A DNA stretch of 64,000 bases from Aeromicrobium panaciterrae (GTDB lineage Bacteria; Actinomycetota; Actinomycetes; Propionibacteriales; Nocardioidaceae): contig NZ_JAVDWH010000001.1 in the NCBI RefSeq assembly GCF_031457275.1, forward strand, positions 434,001-498,000. Reading direction: 5' to 3'. Position 1 is the stretch's first letter, and the number at the start of each line of letters is the position of its first letter. Made by a program: the position numbers and the translations under genes. This document shows, in pieces, positions 16,940-24,970 of the stretch. The notes under the pieces are model-generated. The model was not told the origin of the DNA. It ran no database searches and saw only the letters and a list, made by a program, of their open reading frames with translations.

Positions 16940-17437
16940 TCAGGGCTTGAAGATCAGGCAGGTCGATGTCGCCGTGGCCAGCAGACGGCCATCTGAATCG
17001 CGTATGTCGGCCTCCACGAATGCTGCGCGCGAGCCCGGCTTGGTGACCCGGCCGTGGGCGACGACCCGTCCCGTGTCGGAGGTGATGCCGCGCAGGAAGC
17101 TGACGTTCAGATCGAGTGACGTGTACGCCGTGCCGACCGGCAAAGTTGTCTGCACAGCGCAGCCACACACCGAGTCGAGCAGAGTCGCGAAGAAGCCACC
17201 GTGCACCGAGCCGATCGGGTTGTAGTGCGACTCATCAGGAGTTGCGGCCATGACGGCCTCGCCCGGAGCGACGCTCGCGATCTCGAGGTTGATGTGGCTG
17301 GCGATCGGGGGCGCGGGGAGCTTGCCGTCGATCATGGCCTGCAGATAGTCGAGTCCGCTCATCGTCATGGCGGCTTCCAACTGAGGGTGCGGGTCAACCC
17401 AGGTGATCGTCTTGGACTTCTGCTCGAGCTCGGTCAT
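16940..17437 (-). CDS. PaaI family thioesterase (hot-dog fold)
   Basis: A 165-residue acyl-CoA thioesterase of the PaaI/YdiI type. The hallmark NPIGSVHGGFFATLLDSVCGCAV helix and NVSFLRGI strand are present. It would hydrolyse acyl-CoA in the cytoplasm; chain preference is unknown. A frame open from 17476 adds 13 residues, but AAAGGGA precedes the ATG at 17437, so I use that. It is divergent from an HxlR regulator that may control it. Confidence 0.9.
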   Translation of the reverse strand: MTELEQKSKTITWVDPHPQLEAAMTMSGLDYLQAMIDGKLPAPPIASHINLEIASVAPGEAVMAATPDESHYNPIGSVHGGFFATLLDSVCGCAVQTTLPVGTAYTSLDLNVSFLRGITSDTGRVVAHGRVTKPGSRAAFVEADIRDSDGRLLATATSTCLIFKP

Positions 17438-17478
17438 GGCGGGTCCCTTTCGGTGCGGACCAAAAGAGCGTAGCATCT

Positions 17479-17497
17479 AAGTTGGCAATCCAAACTC
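17479..17497. promoter_or_regulatory. Imperfect inverted repeat in the thioesterase/HxlR divergent region
   Basis: AAGTTGG-CAAT-CCAAACT is an imperfect inverted repeat in the gap between the divergent start codons, near TACGCT (minus strand). It is a candidate binding site for the HxlR protein. Confidence 0.35.
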
Positions 17498-17525
17498 AGC
17501 GTGAGCCAGATCTCAGGAGGAACGA

Positions 17526-17999
17526 ATGGCCTGGTCCGACTACGACTCGTCGAACTGCTCGATCGCGCGTACCGCGGAGGTTCTCGGCGATCGCTGGACC
17601 GTGCTGGTCGTACGCGATCTGTTCAACGGTGTGCGTCGTTTTGATGCTCTCCAGTTGCACCTCGGCATCGCCCGCGACGTGCTCGCGAAGCGGCTGAAGC
17701 TGCTGGTCGACGAAGACCTCGTCGAGCGACGCGACTACAAGGCCGAGGGTGAGCGGGCTCGCCAGGAGTACGTGCTGACACCGGCCGGACGAGATCTACG
17801 GACGGTTCTGGTCGCGCTGATGGACTTCGGTGACAAGCACCGAGCCGGCGTTGACGGTCCACCCGTCGCGCTTCATCACCGCGATTGTGGCGAGCCGATC
17901 CATGCCCACCTCACCTGCGAGGCGGGCCATCTGATCGACAGCACGACGCGGGCCGAGCTCATTCCGCTGCCGGGCGCCAGGCTGCTGGTTCAGGCGTAG
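17526..17999 (+). CDS. HxlR family transcriptional regulator
   Basis: A 157-residue winged-helix MarR/HxlR-type regulator. The family pattern is complete: CSIARTAEVLGDRWTVLVVRDLFNGVRRFDALQ, then GIARDVLAKRLKLLVDEDLVERR and YVLTPAGRDL. The C-terminal 40 residues carry HHRDCGEPIHAHLTCEAGH, two Cys with His residues, which could bind metal or sense redox. A strong AGGAGGAA precedes the ATG. It is divergent from the PaaI thioesterase and convergent, with 10 nt overlap, with the monooxygenase. Confidence 0.9.
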   Translation: MAWSDYDSSNCSIARTAEVLGDRWTVLVVRDLFNGVRRFDALQLHLGIARDVLAKRLKLLVDEDLVERRDYKAEGERARQEYVLTPAGRDLRTVLVALMDFGDKHRAGVDGPPVALHHRDCGEPIHAHLTCEAGHLIDSTTRAELIPLPGARLLVQA

Positions 18000-19477
18000 C
18001 GGTAGGCCTCGAGCGGGAATCGGCCGGCCTCGCGGAACGCGTTGATCGTCGAGGTCGGACGCAGGATCGCCGCTTCACCGTGCTGGTTGAAGTAGTAGCT
18101 GCGCGCTGTCGAGCAGCTACCAAGTGCGAACACGGAGTCCTCGAGCTTCTCAGTCATCCGGTCGAGGAACTCGGCGTTGGCCTCGGGTGTCACCTCGAAC
18201 GTCGAGGCGCGACGCTTGCTCACCTCGCCGAACAGCCGCTTCATGTGCTTCATCTGCGACTCGATTGTCGTGAAGTAGGACAGACCGCTGTATGAGTAGG
18301 GGCTGGCGAGCGTCAGGAAGTTCGGGAAATGCGGCACGGCAACGCCTTCGTACGCCTGGAAGCGGTTGTCTCGCCACCACTTGCCCAGGTTGCGGCCGTC
18401 GCGACCGATGATCTCGATCGCCGGGAAGTTGACGTCCCAGAGATTGAAGCCGGTCGCGAGGATCAGGGTGTCGATCGTCGTCTTCTTGCCGTCAGTCGTG
18501 ACGATGCCGTCCGGTTCGATCCGCTCGATCGACGTGGTCTCGAGGTGAACGTTGTCGCGGGTGAACGCCTTGAAGTAGTCGTTGGAGAACGTCGGGCGCT
18601 TGCAGCCGAAGTCGTAGTCAGGCGTCAGCTTCTTGCGCAGCTCCGGATCGTCGATCTGGCGAGCCATATGTCGCTTGGCGACCCGCTCAGCGATCTTGTT
18701 GAACATCTTGAAGCGGCGGTACTTCAGTACCGCGGCGACCATCAGCACTTCGAGGACGCCGGAGCCGAACCCGCGCACGATGCGCTGAGTGAGCGGCACT
18801 CGCGCGTACATCGAGCGCACACGCTTGGGGATCTTGGCGTCGGACTTGGGAGTCACCCAGATCGCTGTGCGCTGATAGACGGTCAGCTCGGCCAGGGTCG
18901 GCGCGATCTCTGGGATGAGCTGTACGGCGGTCGCGCCGGTGCCGATGACGGCGGCCTTCTTGCCCGCGAGGTCGTACGAGTCGTCCCACTTCGTGGTGTG
19001 GATGACCTTGCCCGCGAAGGTCTCGATGCCGTCGATCTCGGGCATCTTCGGTTGGGAGAGGAATCCAGTGGCGGTCAGCAGGTAGCGCGCGTGGAGCCGT
19101 TCGCCGCCGGCGATGTTGACGGTCCAGTGCTCGTTCTCGGCGTCCCAGACTGCGCCTTCGACGACTGAGTTGAAGCGCATGTTCTTGCGGAGGTCGTACT
19201 TGTCAGCGACATGCGAGGCGTACTTCTTGAGCTCTTCTCCGGGTGCATATAGGCGCGACCAGTGCGGGTTGGGCTCGAAGGAGTAGGAGTAGGTCGATGA
19301 GGGGATGTCGACTGCGAGGCCCGGGTAGCGGTTGACGTGCCAGGTGCCGCCGAGGTCGTCTTCGCGCTCGAGGATCACCAGATCCTTGAAACCGAGCCGT
19401 CCGAGCTGGATCGCTGCGCCCATTCCGCCGAATCCGGCGCCGATGATCGCTGCGTCGTGCACGTTGGTGTTCGTCAT
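17990..19477 (-). CDS. Flavin-containing (Baeyer-Villiger type) monooxygenase
   Basis: A 495-residue class B flavoprotein monooxygenase. FAD motif GAGFGG at 13-18, the fingerprint FAGKVIHTTKW at 154-164 (the Baeyer-Villiger F-x-G-x3-H-T-x2-W), and NADP motif GTGATA at 179-184. It probably inserts oxygen into lipophilic ketones or oxidises heteroatoms. The ATG at 19477 follows TAGGAGAAGAGC. Its promoter carries the same ATAC-N5-GTAT site as a nearby esterase and SDR, an arrangement reminiscent of the mycobacterial mymA monooxygenase/lipase/SDR set. Confidence 0.92.
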   Translation of the reverse strand: MTNTNVHDAAIIGAGFGGMGAAIQLGRLGFKDLVILEREDDLGGTWHVNRYPGLAVDIPSSTYSYSFEPNPHWSRLYAPGEELKKYASHVADKYDLRKNMRFNSVVEGAVWDAENEHWTVNIAGGERLHARYLLTATGFLSQPKMPEIDGIETFAGKVIHTTKWDDSYDLAGKKAAVIGTGATAVQLIPEIAPTLAELTVYQRTAIWVTPKSDAKIPKRVRSMYARVPLTQRIVRGFGSGVLEVLMVAAVLKYRRFKMFNKIAERVAKRHMARQIDDPELRKKLTPDYDFGCKRPTFSNDYFKAFTRDNVHLETTSIERIEPDGIVTTDGKKTTIDTLILATGFNLWDVNFPAIEIIGRDGRNLGKWWRDNRFQAYEGVAVPHFPNFLTLASPYSYSGLSYFTTIESQMKHMKRLFGEVSKRRASTFEVTPEANAEFLDRMTEKLEDSVFALGSCSTARSYYFNQHGEAAILRPTSTINAFREAGRFPLEAYRYA

Positions 19478-19507
19478 GCTCTTCTCCTACCCAAAAACAA
19501 GCACATT

Positions 19508-19533
19508 GACATACCGAGAGTATTTGAACTCAA
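19508..19533 (-). promoter_or_regulatory. ATAC-N5-GTAT site in the monooxygenase promoter
   Basis: 19511-19523 reads ATACCGAGAGTAT, overlapping the minus-strand -10-like TATGTC (19513-19508). A second short palindrome TTGAACTCAA lies at 19524-19533. The first matches sites before the genes at 13838 and 21149. Confidence 0.5.
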
Positions 19534-19607
19534 GTAAAACAGCAGACCGGCCATGTGACAACCCCGATGTCGCATTCAGTCGCGGATCTGTGAGGCATCA
19601 TGACCTC

Positions 19608-20264
19608 ATGACGCTCGAAATCACCGTTCGCGGTTCCGCCGAGACCAGCTATCCCGCCGAAAGGGCGACCGTCTCCCTGGCCGCTGCGATTGAGGGGTCA
19701 GACAAAGCGAAGGTGTTCGCCGACGCTGTGGCGCTGCAGGAGCCGCTCACCAAACAGCTCAAGGAATTAGTTGACCTGGGCGCGGTCGCGTCATGGTCGA
19801 GTGCGCAGGTGCGGGTGTTCAGCCATCGACCGTGGGACCCCGAAGGCAAGCGGTTGGATCTCGTCCACGTGGCCCGGGTCGAAGCGGTCGCGGAATTCGT
19901 GGACTTTGAGCGGTTGAGCGGCTTTCTCGACTTCTGGTCGGGCAAGGAGGGCATCGAGGTCTCCGGCATCGCCTGGGATGTGACGGTCAAGAACCGGCGC
20001 TCGTACGAGTCCGAGGCGCGCAAAGCTGCCGTCGAGGACGCGATCGCCAAGGCGCAGGTCTACGCCAACTCGGTACGCCGCGGCAAGGTCGTCGCGCTGC
20101 AGCTGTCCGATCCGGGCATGCTGAGCACCAGTCCCGACATGCCGGGCGCGATGCCGAAGGTGATGATGGCGCAGGCTGACATGGGCGGTGGACCGTCGCT
20201 GGCGCTTGCTCCGGAGCAGATCCTCATTCGCATCGAAGTGGATGCGCGCTTCGCGGCTGAGTAG
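19608..20264 (+). CDS. SIMPL domain-containing protein (DUF541)
   Basis: A 218-residue SIMPL/DUF541 protein. The N-terminal ITVRGSAETSYPAERATVSLAA strand is characteristic, as are the repeated VSGIAWDVTVKN and AVEDAIAKAQVYA segments. The family's role is unclear (periplasmic or surface proteins such as BP26, also cytoplasmic members). No signal peptide is seen here, so it is probably cytoplasmic. The ATG at 19608 gives the normal domain start; a longer open frame upstream is not family-like. Confidence 0.88.
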   Translation: MTLEITVRGSAETSYPAERATVSLAAAIEGSDKAKVFADAVALQEPLTKQLKELVDLGAVASWSSAQVRVFSHRPWDPEGKRLDLVHVARVEAVAEFVDFERLSGFLDFWSGKEGIEVSGIAWDVTVKNRRSYESEARKAAVEDAIAKAQVYANSVRRGKVVALQLSDPGMLSTSPDMPGAMPKVMMAQADMGGGPSLALAPEQILIRIEVDARFAAE

Positions 20265-20273
20265 CCCCGCGCT

Positions 20274-21041
20274 CTAGTCGAACCAGATGATCTTGATCAG
20301 CGCCAGTGTGCCGATCAGCAGAATGATCGCGCGCAGTACGAGCGGTGGCAGACGCCGGCCGATACGTGAGCCGAGCAGGCCGCCGATCAAGCTGCCTCCA
20401 CCGATGAGAGCCACGATCTTCCAGTCGATTCGGTCCCACGCGAAGATCATGAACGCGACTGCCGCGACTGCGTTGACGAGAGTGCCGAGGACATTCTTGA
20501 GTCCGTTGAGGGCCTGGATGCCAGCACTCAACATGATGCCCATCAGGCCCATGAGCAGAATGCCTTGCGCCGCACCGAAGTAGCCGCCGTAGACGCCGAG
20601 TCCGAAGATGCTGATGAACAGCGCAGGCGACACCCGTTCGACGTCGGTCTCTCGTTCGAGCTTGCGACGGGCAACGCGTCGCTGGATCGACGGTCCGACG
20701 ATGACCATGAAGAGAGCAAGAGCAATGAGCGCCGGAACGATCGCATCGAAGGAGCTGTCGGGCAGGGTCAGCAGTAGCGCGGCTCCGGTCGTTGCTCCGA
20801 GGACTGACGCCGGCGCAAGACGTACGAGGGTGGTCTTGAGTTCGCGTGCCTCGCGGCGGTAGCCGTACGTACCGGAGATGCCGCCGGCGACCAGGCCGAT
20901 GTTGTTGGAGACGTTGGCGGTCAGCGCGGGATAGCCGAACAGCAACAGCGTCGGAAAGGTGATGAGGGTGCCTGAGCCAACGATCGTGTTGATCATGCCC
21001 GCCCAGATTCCAGCGGCAAAGATCACGAGGCCCTCGAGCAC
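20274..21041 (-). CDS. TauE/SafE family permease
   Basis: A 255-residue integral membrane protein of the TauE/SafE (DUF81) family of putative sulfite/sulfoacetate or other anion exporters. It has about eight hydrophobic helices and the duplicated motif SGTLITFPTLLLFGYPALTANVSNN early and LMGIMLSAGIQALNGLKNVLG late. It starts with GTG at 21041, supported by a leaderless -10. It is convergent with SIMPL and divergent from the esterase. No sulfur operon is adjacent. Confidence 0.88.
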   Translation of the reverse strand: MLEGLVIFAAGIWAGMINTIVGSGTLITFPTLLLFGYPALTANVSNNIGLVAGGISGTYGYRREARELKTTLVRLAPASVLGATTGAALLLTLPDSSFDAIVPALIALALFMVIVGPSIQRRVARRKLERETDVERVSPALFISIFGLGVYGGYFGAAQGILLMGLMGIMLSAGIQALNGLKNVLGTLVNAVAAVAFMIFAWDRIDWKIVALIGGGSLIGGLLGSRIGRRLPPLVLRAIILLIGTLALIKIIWFD

Positions 21042-21047
21042 CCTCTG

Positions 21048-21053
21048 AGCGTA
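21048..21053 (-). promoter_or_regulatory. Leaderless -10 for the TauE/SafE gene
   Basis: TACGCT on the minus strand ends 6 nt before the GTG at 21041. Confidence 0.5.
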
Positions 21054-21125
21054 GCGCCCTCGTACGCGTACGCCTGATTATGCCTCTGACCTGCGTAAAT
21101 ACCTGACGGCAGCTTGGTTCAGACT

Positions 21126-21142
21126 CATACCGAAGGTATGCT
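21126..21142 (+). promoter_or_regulatory. Leaderless promoter with perfect CATACC-N3-GGTATG inverted repeat
   Basis: CATACC (21126-21131) and GGTATG (21135-21140) flank GAA. The -10 TATGCT (21137-21142) overlaps the right arm and ends 6 nt before the ATG at 21149. The core ATACCGAAGGTAT matches sites before the SDR (13838) and monooxygenase (19477) genes. Confidence 0.65.
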
Positions 21143-21148
21143 CGACGT

Positions 21149-22276
21149 ATGTTCTGGACCCAGCTGCGTAGGCGGCTCATGATCTGGCGACGCCCCAGCA
21201 GCACGGTTCGCATGCTGCTGCCCGGCCGTGGCCCGATGCGCGTTGTCTACGACAAGGCCGTCGTTCATGAGAGCTACAGCTTCCGCGCGCGAGTGCTCCA
21301 GCGTGCAGCCAGGCTTGTCTTTAAGCCACTGCTTCGGTTCACCCCACTCAACGATCGATCGCTCGCGACCATCCGCGCAGTCGACAAGTTGTCGGCCCGT
21401 CGACCCCGCTCGCCGTACGTGGAGTCGATCAAGTTCGAGCTCGGCGGCGTACCAGTTGAGTCGATGGTGCATCGTTTCGGCTCGACCAGCGACATGACGA
21501 TCCTCTATCTCCACGGTGGCGGATTCTTCTCCGGAAGCATTGAGACGCATCGCCGCATCTGTGAGCGGCTCGCGCGCAAGACGGGCGCCACCGTCATCTC
21601 GGTCGACTACATACAGCTTCCCGAAGGTTCGATCGCGGATTCGGTGCAGGACGTCATCACCGCATACGAAGCTCTGCTCGAGCAGAGCGTGCACCCGGAC
21701 AAGGTCGTCGTCGCGGGCGACTCGGCCGGGGGCTACCTCACGATGAAGGTCGCCGAGCTCGCTAATCGGCGTGGCCTCCAGGCGCCGGCAGCGCTGCTGT
21801 GCTTCTCGCCGCTGTTGAGCATTGACCCGGACCGTGAGGACAAGGCGGTCCAGCGCATCACCCGACAGCGAGACGCCTATCTCCCGGTCCAGCGCATCGC
21901 CCAGATCCGCGAGCGCTGGTTGCCCGAGGAGGGTTCAGCGATCGAGGGATATGCCTCACCGCTTCACGCCGCTGCCTACATCACCTCGCCGACCTTCTTG
22001 GTCGCCGTCGAGGACGAGATGCTCCGCCCCGAGGTCGAGGCCATGGCTCTGCTGTTGCATGAACGCGGTGTCGAGGTCGAGACGCATCTGTGGCGCAAGC
22101 AGGTGCACGCCTTCCCGGTGCTGGCAAAGGTGCTGCCCGAGAGCGAGATGGCTCTGCAGCTCGCAGCCGACTTCGCGAGCCGAGCCGTCGGCGAGCTCGA
22201 TCGACCGCCGTTCGTCGACCCGGATACGCACGACGAAGTCATCGTCGGCGAGCTACTCCCCGACGACGCTGCCTGA
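21149..22276 (+). CDS. Alpha/beta hydrolase, hormone-sensitive-lipase type (esterase/lipase)
   Basis: A 375-residue carboxylesterase of the HSL (alpha/beta hydrolase-3) family. Oxyanion motif HGGG at 122-125, nucleophile elbow GDSAGG with Ser192, and a likely catalytic His in KQVHAFPVL near 316. It resembles mycobacterial LipR/LipI-like enzymes. It is leaderless, and its promoter is overlapped by an operator shared with the monooxygenase gene; together they suggest Baeyer-Villiger oxidation followed by ester hydrolysis. That link is inference. Confidence 0.92.
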   Translation: MFWTQLRRRLMIWRRPSSTVRMLLPGRGPMRVVYDKAVVHESYSFRARVLQRAARLVFKPLLRFTPLNDRSLATIRAVDKLSARRPRSPYVESIKFELGGVPVESMVHRFGSTSDMTILYLHGGGFFSGSIETHRRICERLARKTGATVISVDYIQLPEGSIADSVQDVITAYEALLEQSVHPDKVVVAGDSAGGYLTMKVAELANRRGLQAPAALLCFSPLLSIDPDREDKAVQRITRQRDAYLPVQRIAQIRERWLPEEGSAIEGYASPLHAAAYITSPTFLVAVEDEMLRPEVEAMALLLHERGVEVETHLWRKQVHAFPVLAKVLPESEMALQLAADFASRAVGELDRPPFVDPDTHDEVIVGELLPDDAA

Positions 22277-22285
22277 GCCCTTCGC

Positions 22286-23788
22286 TCAGTCGAGCGTGAG
22301 GCGCAGTGTCGCCTTGATGAGTTTGTCGTCGAAGGTGCTCGACACAGCGAACGCCGACAACGGCTCCAGCTCGTTGAGAACGTCCTCGACGTCTGGCGGC
22401 GGGTTCGACGCCAGCAGTGCTTCGAGGATCGTGTCGATGTTGACGAACATCGCTGGGAACGCGCCCGGGTGAGCGACAGCTTCCTTGAAGTTCTTGGAGT
22501 CGCCGAGCTTGCCGTTGCCGGAGAACGCCTCGGCGGCTTCCGGGTTGGTCGCAATGACCACTCCGTCGTCCGTCGGTGAGGCGACGAGCGAGAAGCCCAC
22601 GTCGGCAGCCAGGTCGACCAGGCGCTTGGCCAGATCCGCACCCTTGGTCGGGTCGGTCGTCAGCTTGAGTCCGATGTCGAGTTGGGCGACATCATCCGGA
22701 CCCGACAGCATCGGCAACGTCTCGAGATTGCGGCCACCGACAGCGAGCATGAGTCCGTCGCCGAGCAGAGTTTCGAGATCTTCGGGCAGCTTGAAACCGA
22801 ACTCCTCCTCAATGGCCTTGAGCTCCTCTTCGGCATCCACTCCATCGGCCGCGAAGCCGCTCATGAACCCCTTGTCGAACTGCTCCTTCGCCTGATCGCC
22901 GAATCCGGAGATGGCGAATGCAAGGGCGGTGTCTTCAGGCAGATCTGCGAGGTTCGTCGACTCGACGACGTCTGGCTTCTCGTCGAGGTGTGCGATCGAT
23001 GCGAGCTCGAGCGATGACGAGCTGGCTCGCAAGGTGACGGCGGCCGTGGAGGCACCGGCGAAGGCGTCCTCCACTTCTGCACCGAAGGCTTCTTCGATTG
23101 CGTCGCTCTTGCTGATGCCCTCGAGATCGGCCCATGCCGAGAAGACACCCTGCTCGCCGAGTTCGTCCGTGTCCTTGGAGAACGTGGTGTTGTCGGCAAG
23201 CGACTTCTTGCTGGCAGCCTTGCTCGCCGCAGCTGCATCGGCCTTGCGTGGCGTGACGAGTGCGTAGCCGTCAAGGAAGGCGATGCCGGTCTTGCTGTCA
23301 GGACCTCCGCAGTCGGCAAGTGCATTGATGCCGATTCGTGCCTTGTCCTCATCGCTGATCTGTACGGCGACGATCGGAGTCTCGAGTTCGGAGTCGTACG
23401 CGACGCCGATGCGATGGCCGATCCAGGGCTCGATGTCCTTGTCATAGTCGAGGTCGCACTCGGCGACGAGGTCCTCCAGCAGTGGCTTGCGGACGTCCTG
23501 GTTGACGTCCTTGATGCCGAGTTCCTTGGCGAGCTCGGGGAACTTGCGGATCAACCGCAGGATCGCGATCTTCTGGCTCGCCGAAGGGTCGGCGTCGATG
23601 CGTGCGTACGCGACGACCGTCGAGGGGAGTACGTCGTGCGGCTGGGCACCGCCGCCCGAAAGCTTCTGCCAGGCGAACGCGCCCACAGCGACCAGGCCGA
23701 GCACCATTCCGGCTGCCACGCCGAGGATGAGGAACCGCTTGCGGCTGCGCTTCGTGGGCTCGATGACGGCGGGGGTCTCTTCAGTCAT
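22286..23788 (-). CDS. DUF3352 domain-containing membrane-anchored protein
   Basis: A 500-residue protein with a basic cytoplasmic N-terminus, one membrane helix (about 19-42) and a long extracytoplasmic acidic domain matching DUF3352, whose members contain repeated beta-rich substrate-like folds. The early phrase VLPSTVVAYARIDADPSASQKIAILRLIRKFP and central LPEDTALAFAISGFGDQAKEQF are typical. Function is unknown. An AAGGACG site precedes the ATG at 23788, with TACGCT further upstream. It is divergent from the array of six secreted paralogues. Confidence 0.85.
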   Translation of the reverse strand: MTEETPAVIEPTKRSRKRFLILGVAAGMVLGLVAVGAFAWQKLSGGGAQPHDVLPSTVVAYARIDADPSASQKIAILRLIRKFPELAKELGIKDVNQDVRKPLLEDLVAECDLDYDKDIEPWIGHRIGVAYDSELETPIVAVQISDEDKARIGINALADCGGPDSKTGIAFLDGYALVTPRKADAAAASKAASKKSLADNTTFSKDTDELGEQGVFSAWADLEGISKSDAIEEAFGAEVEDAFAGASTAAVTLRASSSSLELASIAHLDEKPDVVESTNLADLPEDTALAFAISGFGDQAKEQFDKGFMSGFAADGVDAEEELKAIEEEFGFKLPEDLETLLGDGLMLAVGGRNLETLPMLSGPDDVAQLDIGLKLTTDPTKGADLAKRLVDLAADVGFSLVASPTDDGVVIATNPEAAEAFSGNGKLGDSKNFKEAVAHPGAFPAMFVNIDTILEALLASNPPPDVEDVLNELEPLSAFAVSSTFDDKLIKATLRLTLD

Positions 23789-23864
23789 GGGTCGTCCTTA
23801 GCTGGGAGAAATCCGAGCGTATCGAACCTGACGAGATGCCATTTGTTGTTTGAAAAGACGGTGG

Positions 23865-23878
23865 TAGGGATTTCCCTA
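23865..23878. promoter_or_regulatory. TAGGGA-TT-TCCCTA palindrome upstream of paralogue 1
   Basis: A perfect inverted repeat whose right end lies 40 nt before the -10 TACATT (23919-23924), a position suited to an activator. Equivalent sites are at 24820-24833 and 25779-25792. Confidence 0.5.
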
Positions 23879-23918
23879 GACTTCCCGACGAACGGCCCGA
23901 TCGGGTGTACAGGAGACC

Positions 23919-23949
23919 TACATTTGGCTGTCGCCGATGGTCGGTGACA
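23919..23949 (+). promoter_or_regulatory. -10 and 5'-terminal hairpin, paralogue 1
   Basis: TACATT (23919-23924) predicts transcription from about 23931. TGTCGCCGA (23929-23937) pairs with TCGGTGACA (23941-23949) around TGG, with one G.U pair. The stem ends 20 nt before the ATG at 23970. Confidence 0.6.
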
Positions 23950-23969
23950 ACTCGATCGAGGTGCAGATC

Positions 23970-24755
23970 ATGCGCAAATCCACCGCCATTCTCTCGGCCG
24001 CCGTCATGGCGCTGGCCACAGCAGTGAGCATGTCACCAGCGCAGGCCGCGTCCTACGACGTGAGTGCCTCCATCTCCACGAGTAGCGCGCAGTCCGGCGA
24101 TGGGCCATACATCAAGGGTTCGATTTCGCCTGCCCGCTCAAAGGCGATCAAGGTGCAGCGCTACATCGGTGGGAACTGGCAAAACATCAAGTCGGCCACG
24201 ACCAATGGTGACGGCAAGTACGGCACGCGCCTGAGCCCCGAATACTTGGATGGCGCCCTGGGCTCACTGAAGTTCCGCGTAGTTCTTGACTCGCCCAATA
24301 CAGGTAAGAGCGGCACCGTCACCAAGACGATTTACGGCTGGCGCCACCTCTCGGACATGACCGCGTCGTCGGGTGACTCGTTCCGTTTCTATGACGATGG
24401 CGTGCATCTCACAGTCGACGGACATGATGCAGATGACGGCTGGATCTCGGCCATCGACGGTGTGGCGTACACCAAGTGGAACCTGCAGGAGAAGTGCATC
24501 AAGCTCACAGGGTTCGCCGGCCTCGATGACTACACTTCCGACACCGCGTCCCTGGCCAAGCTCTACATCGGTCTAGATGGCACTTCGCACGACTACGACC
24601 GAACGTTTAGCCAATATGAGACCGCGACGCTGGACAAGTCTCTCTACAAGACGCACTACCTGACGTTCAAGGCAAAGCGAATCGAGATCGACGAGAATGC
24701 GCCCCTCGGAGTTGGCTACCCCAGGGTGCTCTGCAGCAAGGACCTCACTGATTGA
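23970..24755 (+). CDS. Secreted two-domain protein, tandem paralogue 1 of 6
   Basis: A 261-residue secreted protein of a family I do not recognise. Sec signal peptide 1-26 ending SPAQA. Domain 1 (about 28-115) looks like a bacterial Ig-like beta-sandwich: strand pattern IKGSISPA, then VQRYIGGNWQNI, then SLKFRVVL. Domain 2 (about 120-261) contains the family signature YTKWNLQEKC, GFAGLDD, LYIGLDGTSHDYDRTF and GVGYPRVLCSK. The mature chain has two cysteines only, likely one disulfide. Domain 2 resembles NPCBM-type carbohydrate-binding modules in its G-x-DD/DG layout. The start is the ATG after GAGGTG; an upstream in-frame GTG falls inside the leader hairpin. Confidence 0.88.
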   Translation: MRKSTAILSAAVMALATAVSMSPAQAASYDVSASISTSSAQSGDGPYIKGSISPARSKAIKVQRYIGGNWQNIKSATTNGDGKYGTRLSPEYLDGALGSLKFRVVLDSPNTGKSGTVTKTIYGWRHLSDMTASSGDSFRFYDDGVHLTVDGHDADDGWISAIDGVAYTKWNLQEKCIKLTGFAGLDDYTSDTASLAKLYIGLDGTSHDYDRTFSQYETATLDKSLYKTHYLTFKAKRIEIDENAPLGVGYPRVLCSKDLTD

Positions 24756-24767
24756 CCTGCACCGACG

Positions 24768-24798
24768 AGGGCCTGGCCGGCACCGCTGGCCGGGCCTT
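24768..24798 (+). terminator. Terminator-like hairpin after paralogue 1
   Basis: AGGGCCTGGCC pairs with GGCCGGGCCT (one bulge and one wobble) and is followed by TT. Confidence 0.55.
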
Positions 24799-24813
24799 CG
24801 TACGTGTAAAAGC

Positions 24814-24970
24814 CGGTGGTAGGGATTTCCCTAGACTTCCCGACGAACGGCCCGAGCGGGTGCACTGGCGACCTACATTTGGCTGTCGCCGATGGTCGGT
24901 GACAACCCGATCGAGGTGCAGATCATGCGCAAATCCACCGCCATTCTCTCGGCCGCCGTCATGGCGCTGG
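24814..24970 (+). repeat. Direct repeat copy 2 (promoter, leader and signal-peptide region of paralogue 2)
   Basis: Second copy of 23859-24015, offset by 955 nt with no gap. The palindrome TAGGGATTTCCCTA is at 24820-24833. Confidence 0.75.
24874..24904 (+). promoter_or_regulatory. -10 and 5'-terminal hairpin, paralogue 2
   Basis: TACATT (24874-24879), then hairpin TGTCGCCGA/TCGGTGACA at 24884-24904, identical to paralogue 1 and again 20 nt before the start codon. Confidence 0.6.

Larger units (their letters stand above)
23859..24015 (+). repeat. Direct repeat copy 1 (promoter, leader and signal-peptide region of paralogue 1)
   Basis: This stretch recurs at 24814-24970 at a constant offset of 955 nt without an indel and with only scattered mismatches. 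It includes the upstream palindrome, -10, 5' hairpin and signal-peptide codons, indicating recent tandem duplication of a whole transcription unit. Confidence 0.75.
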
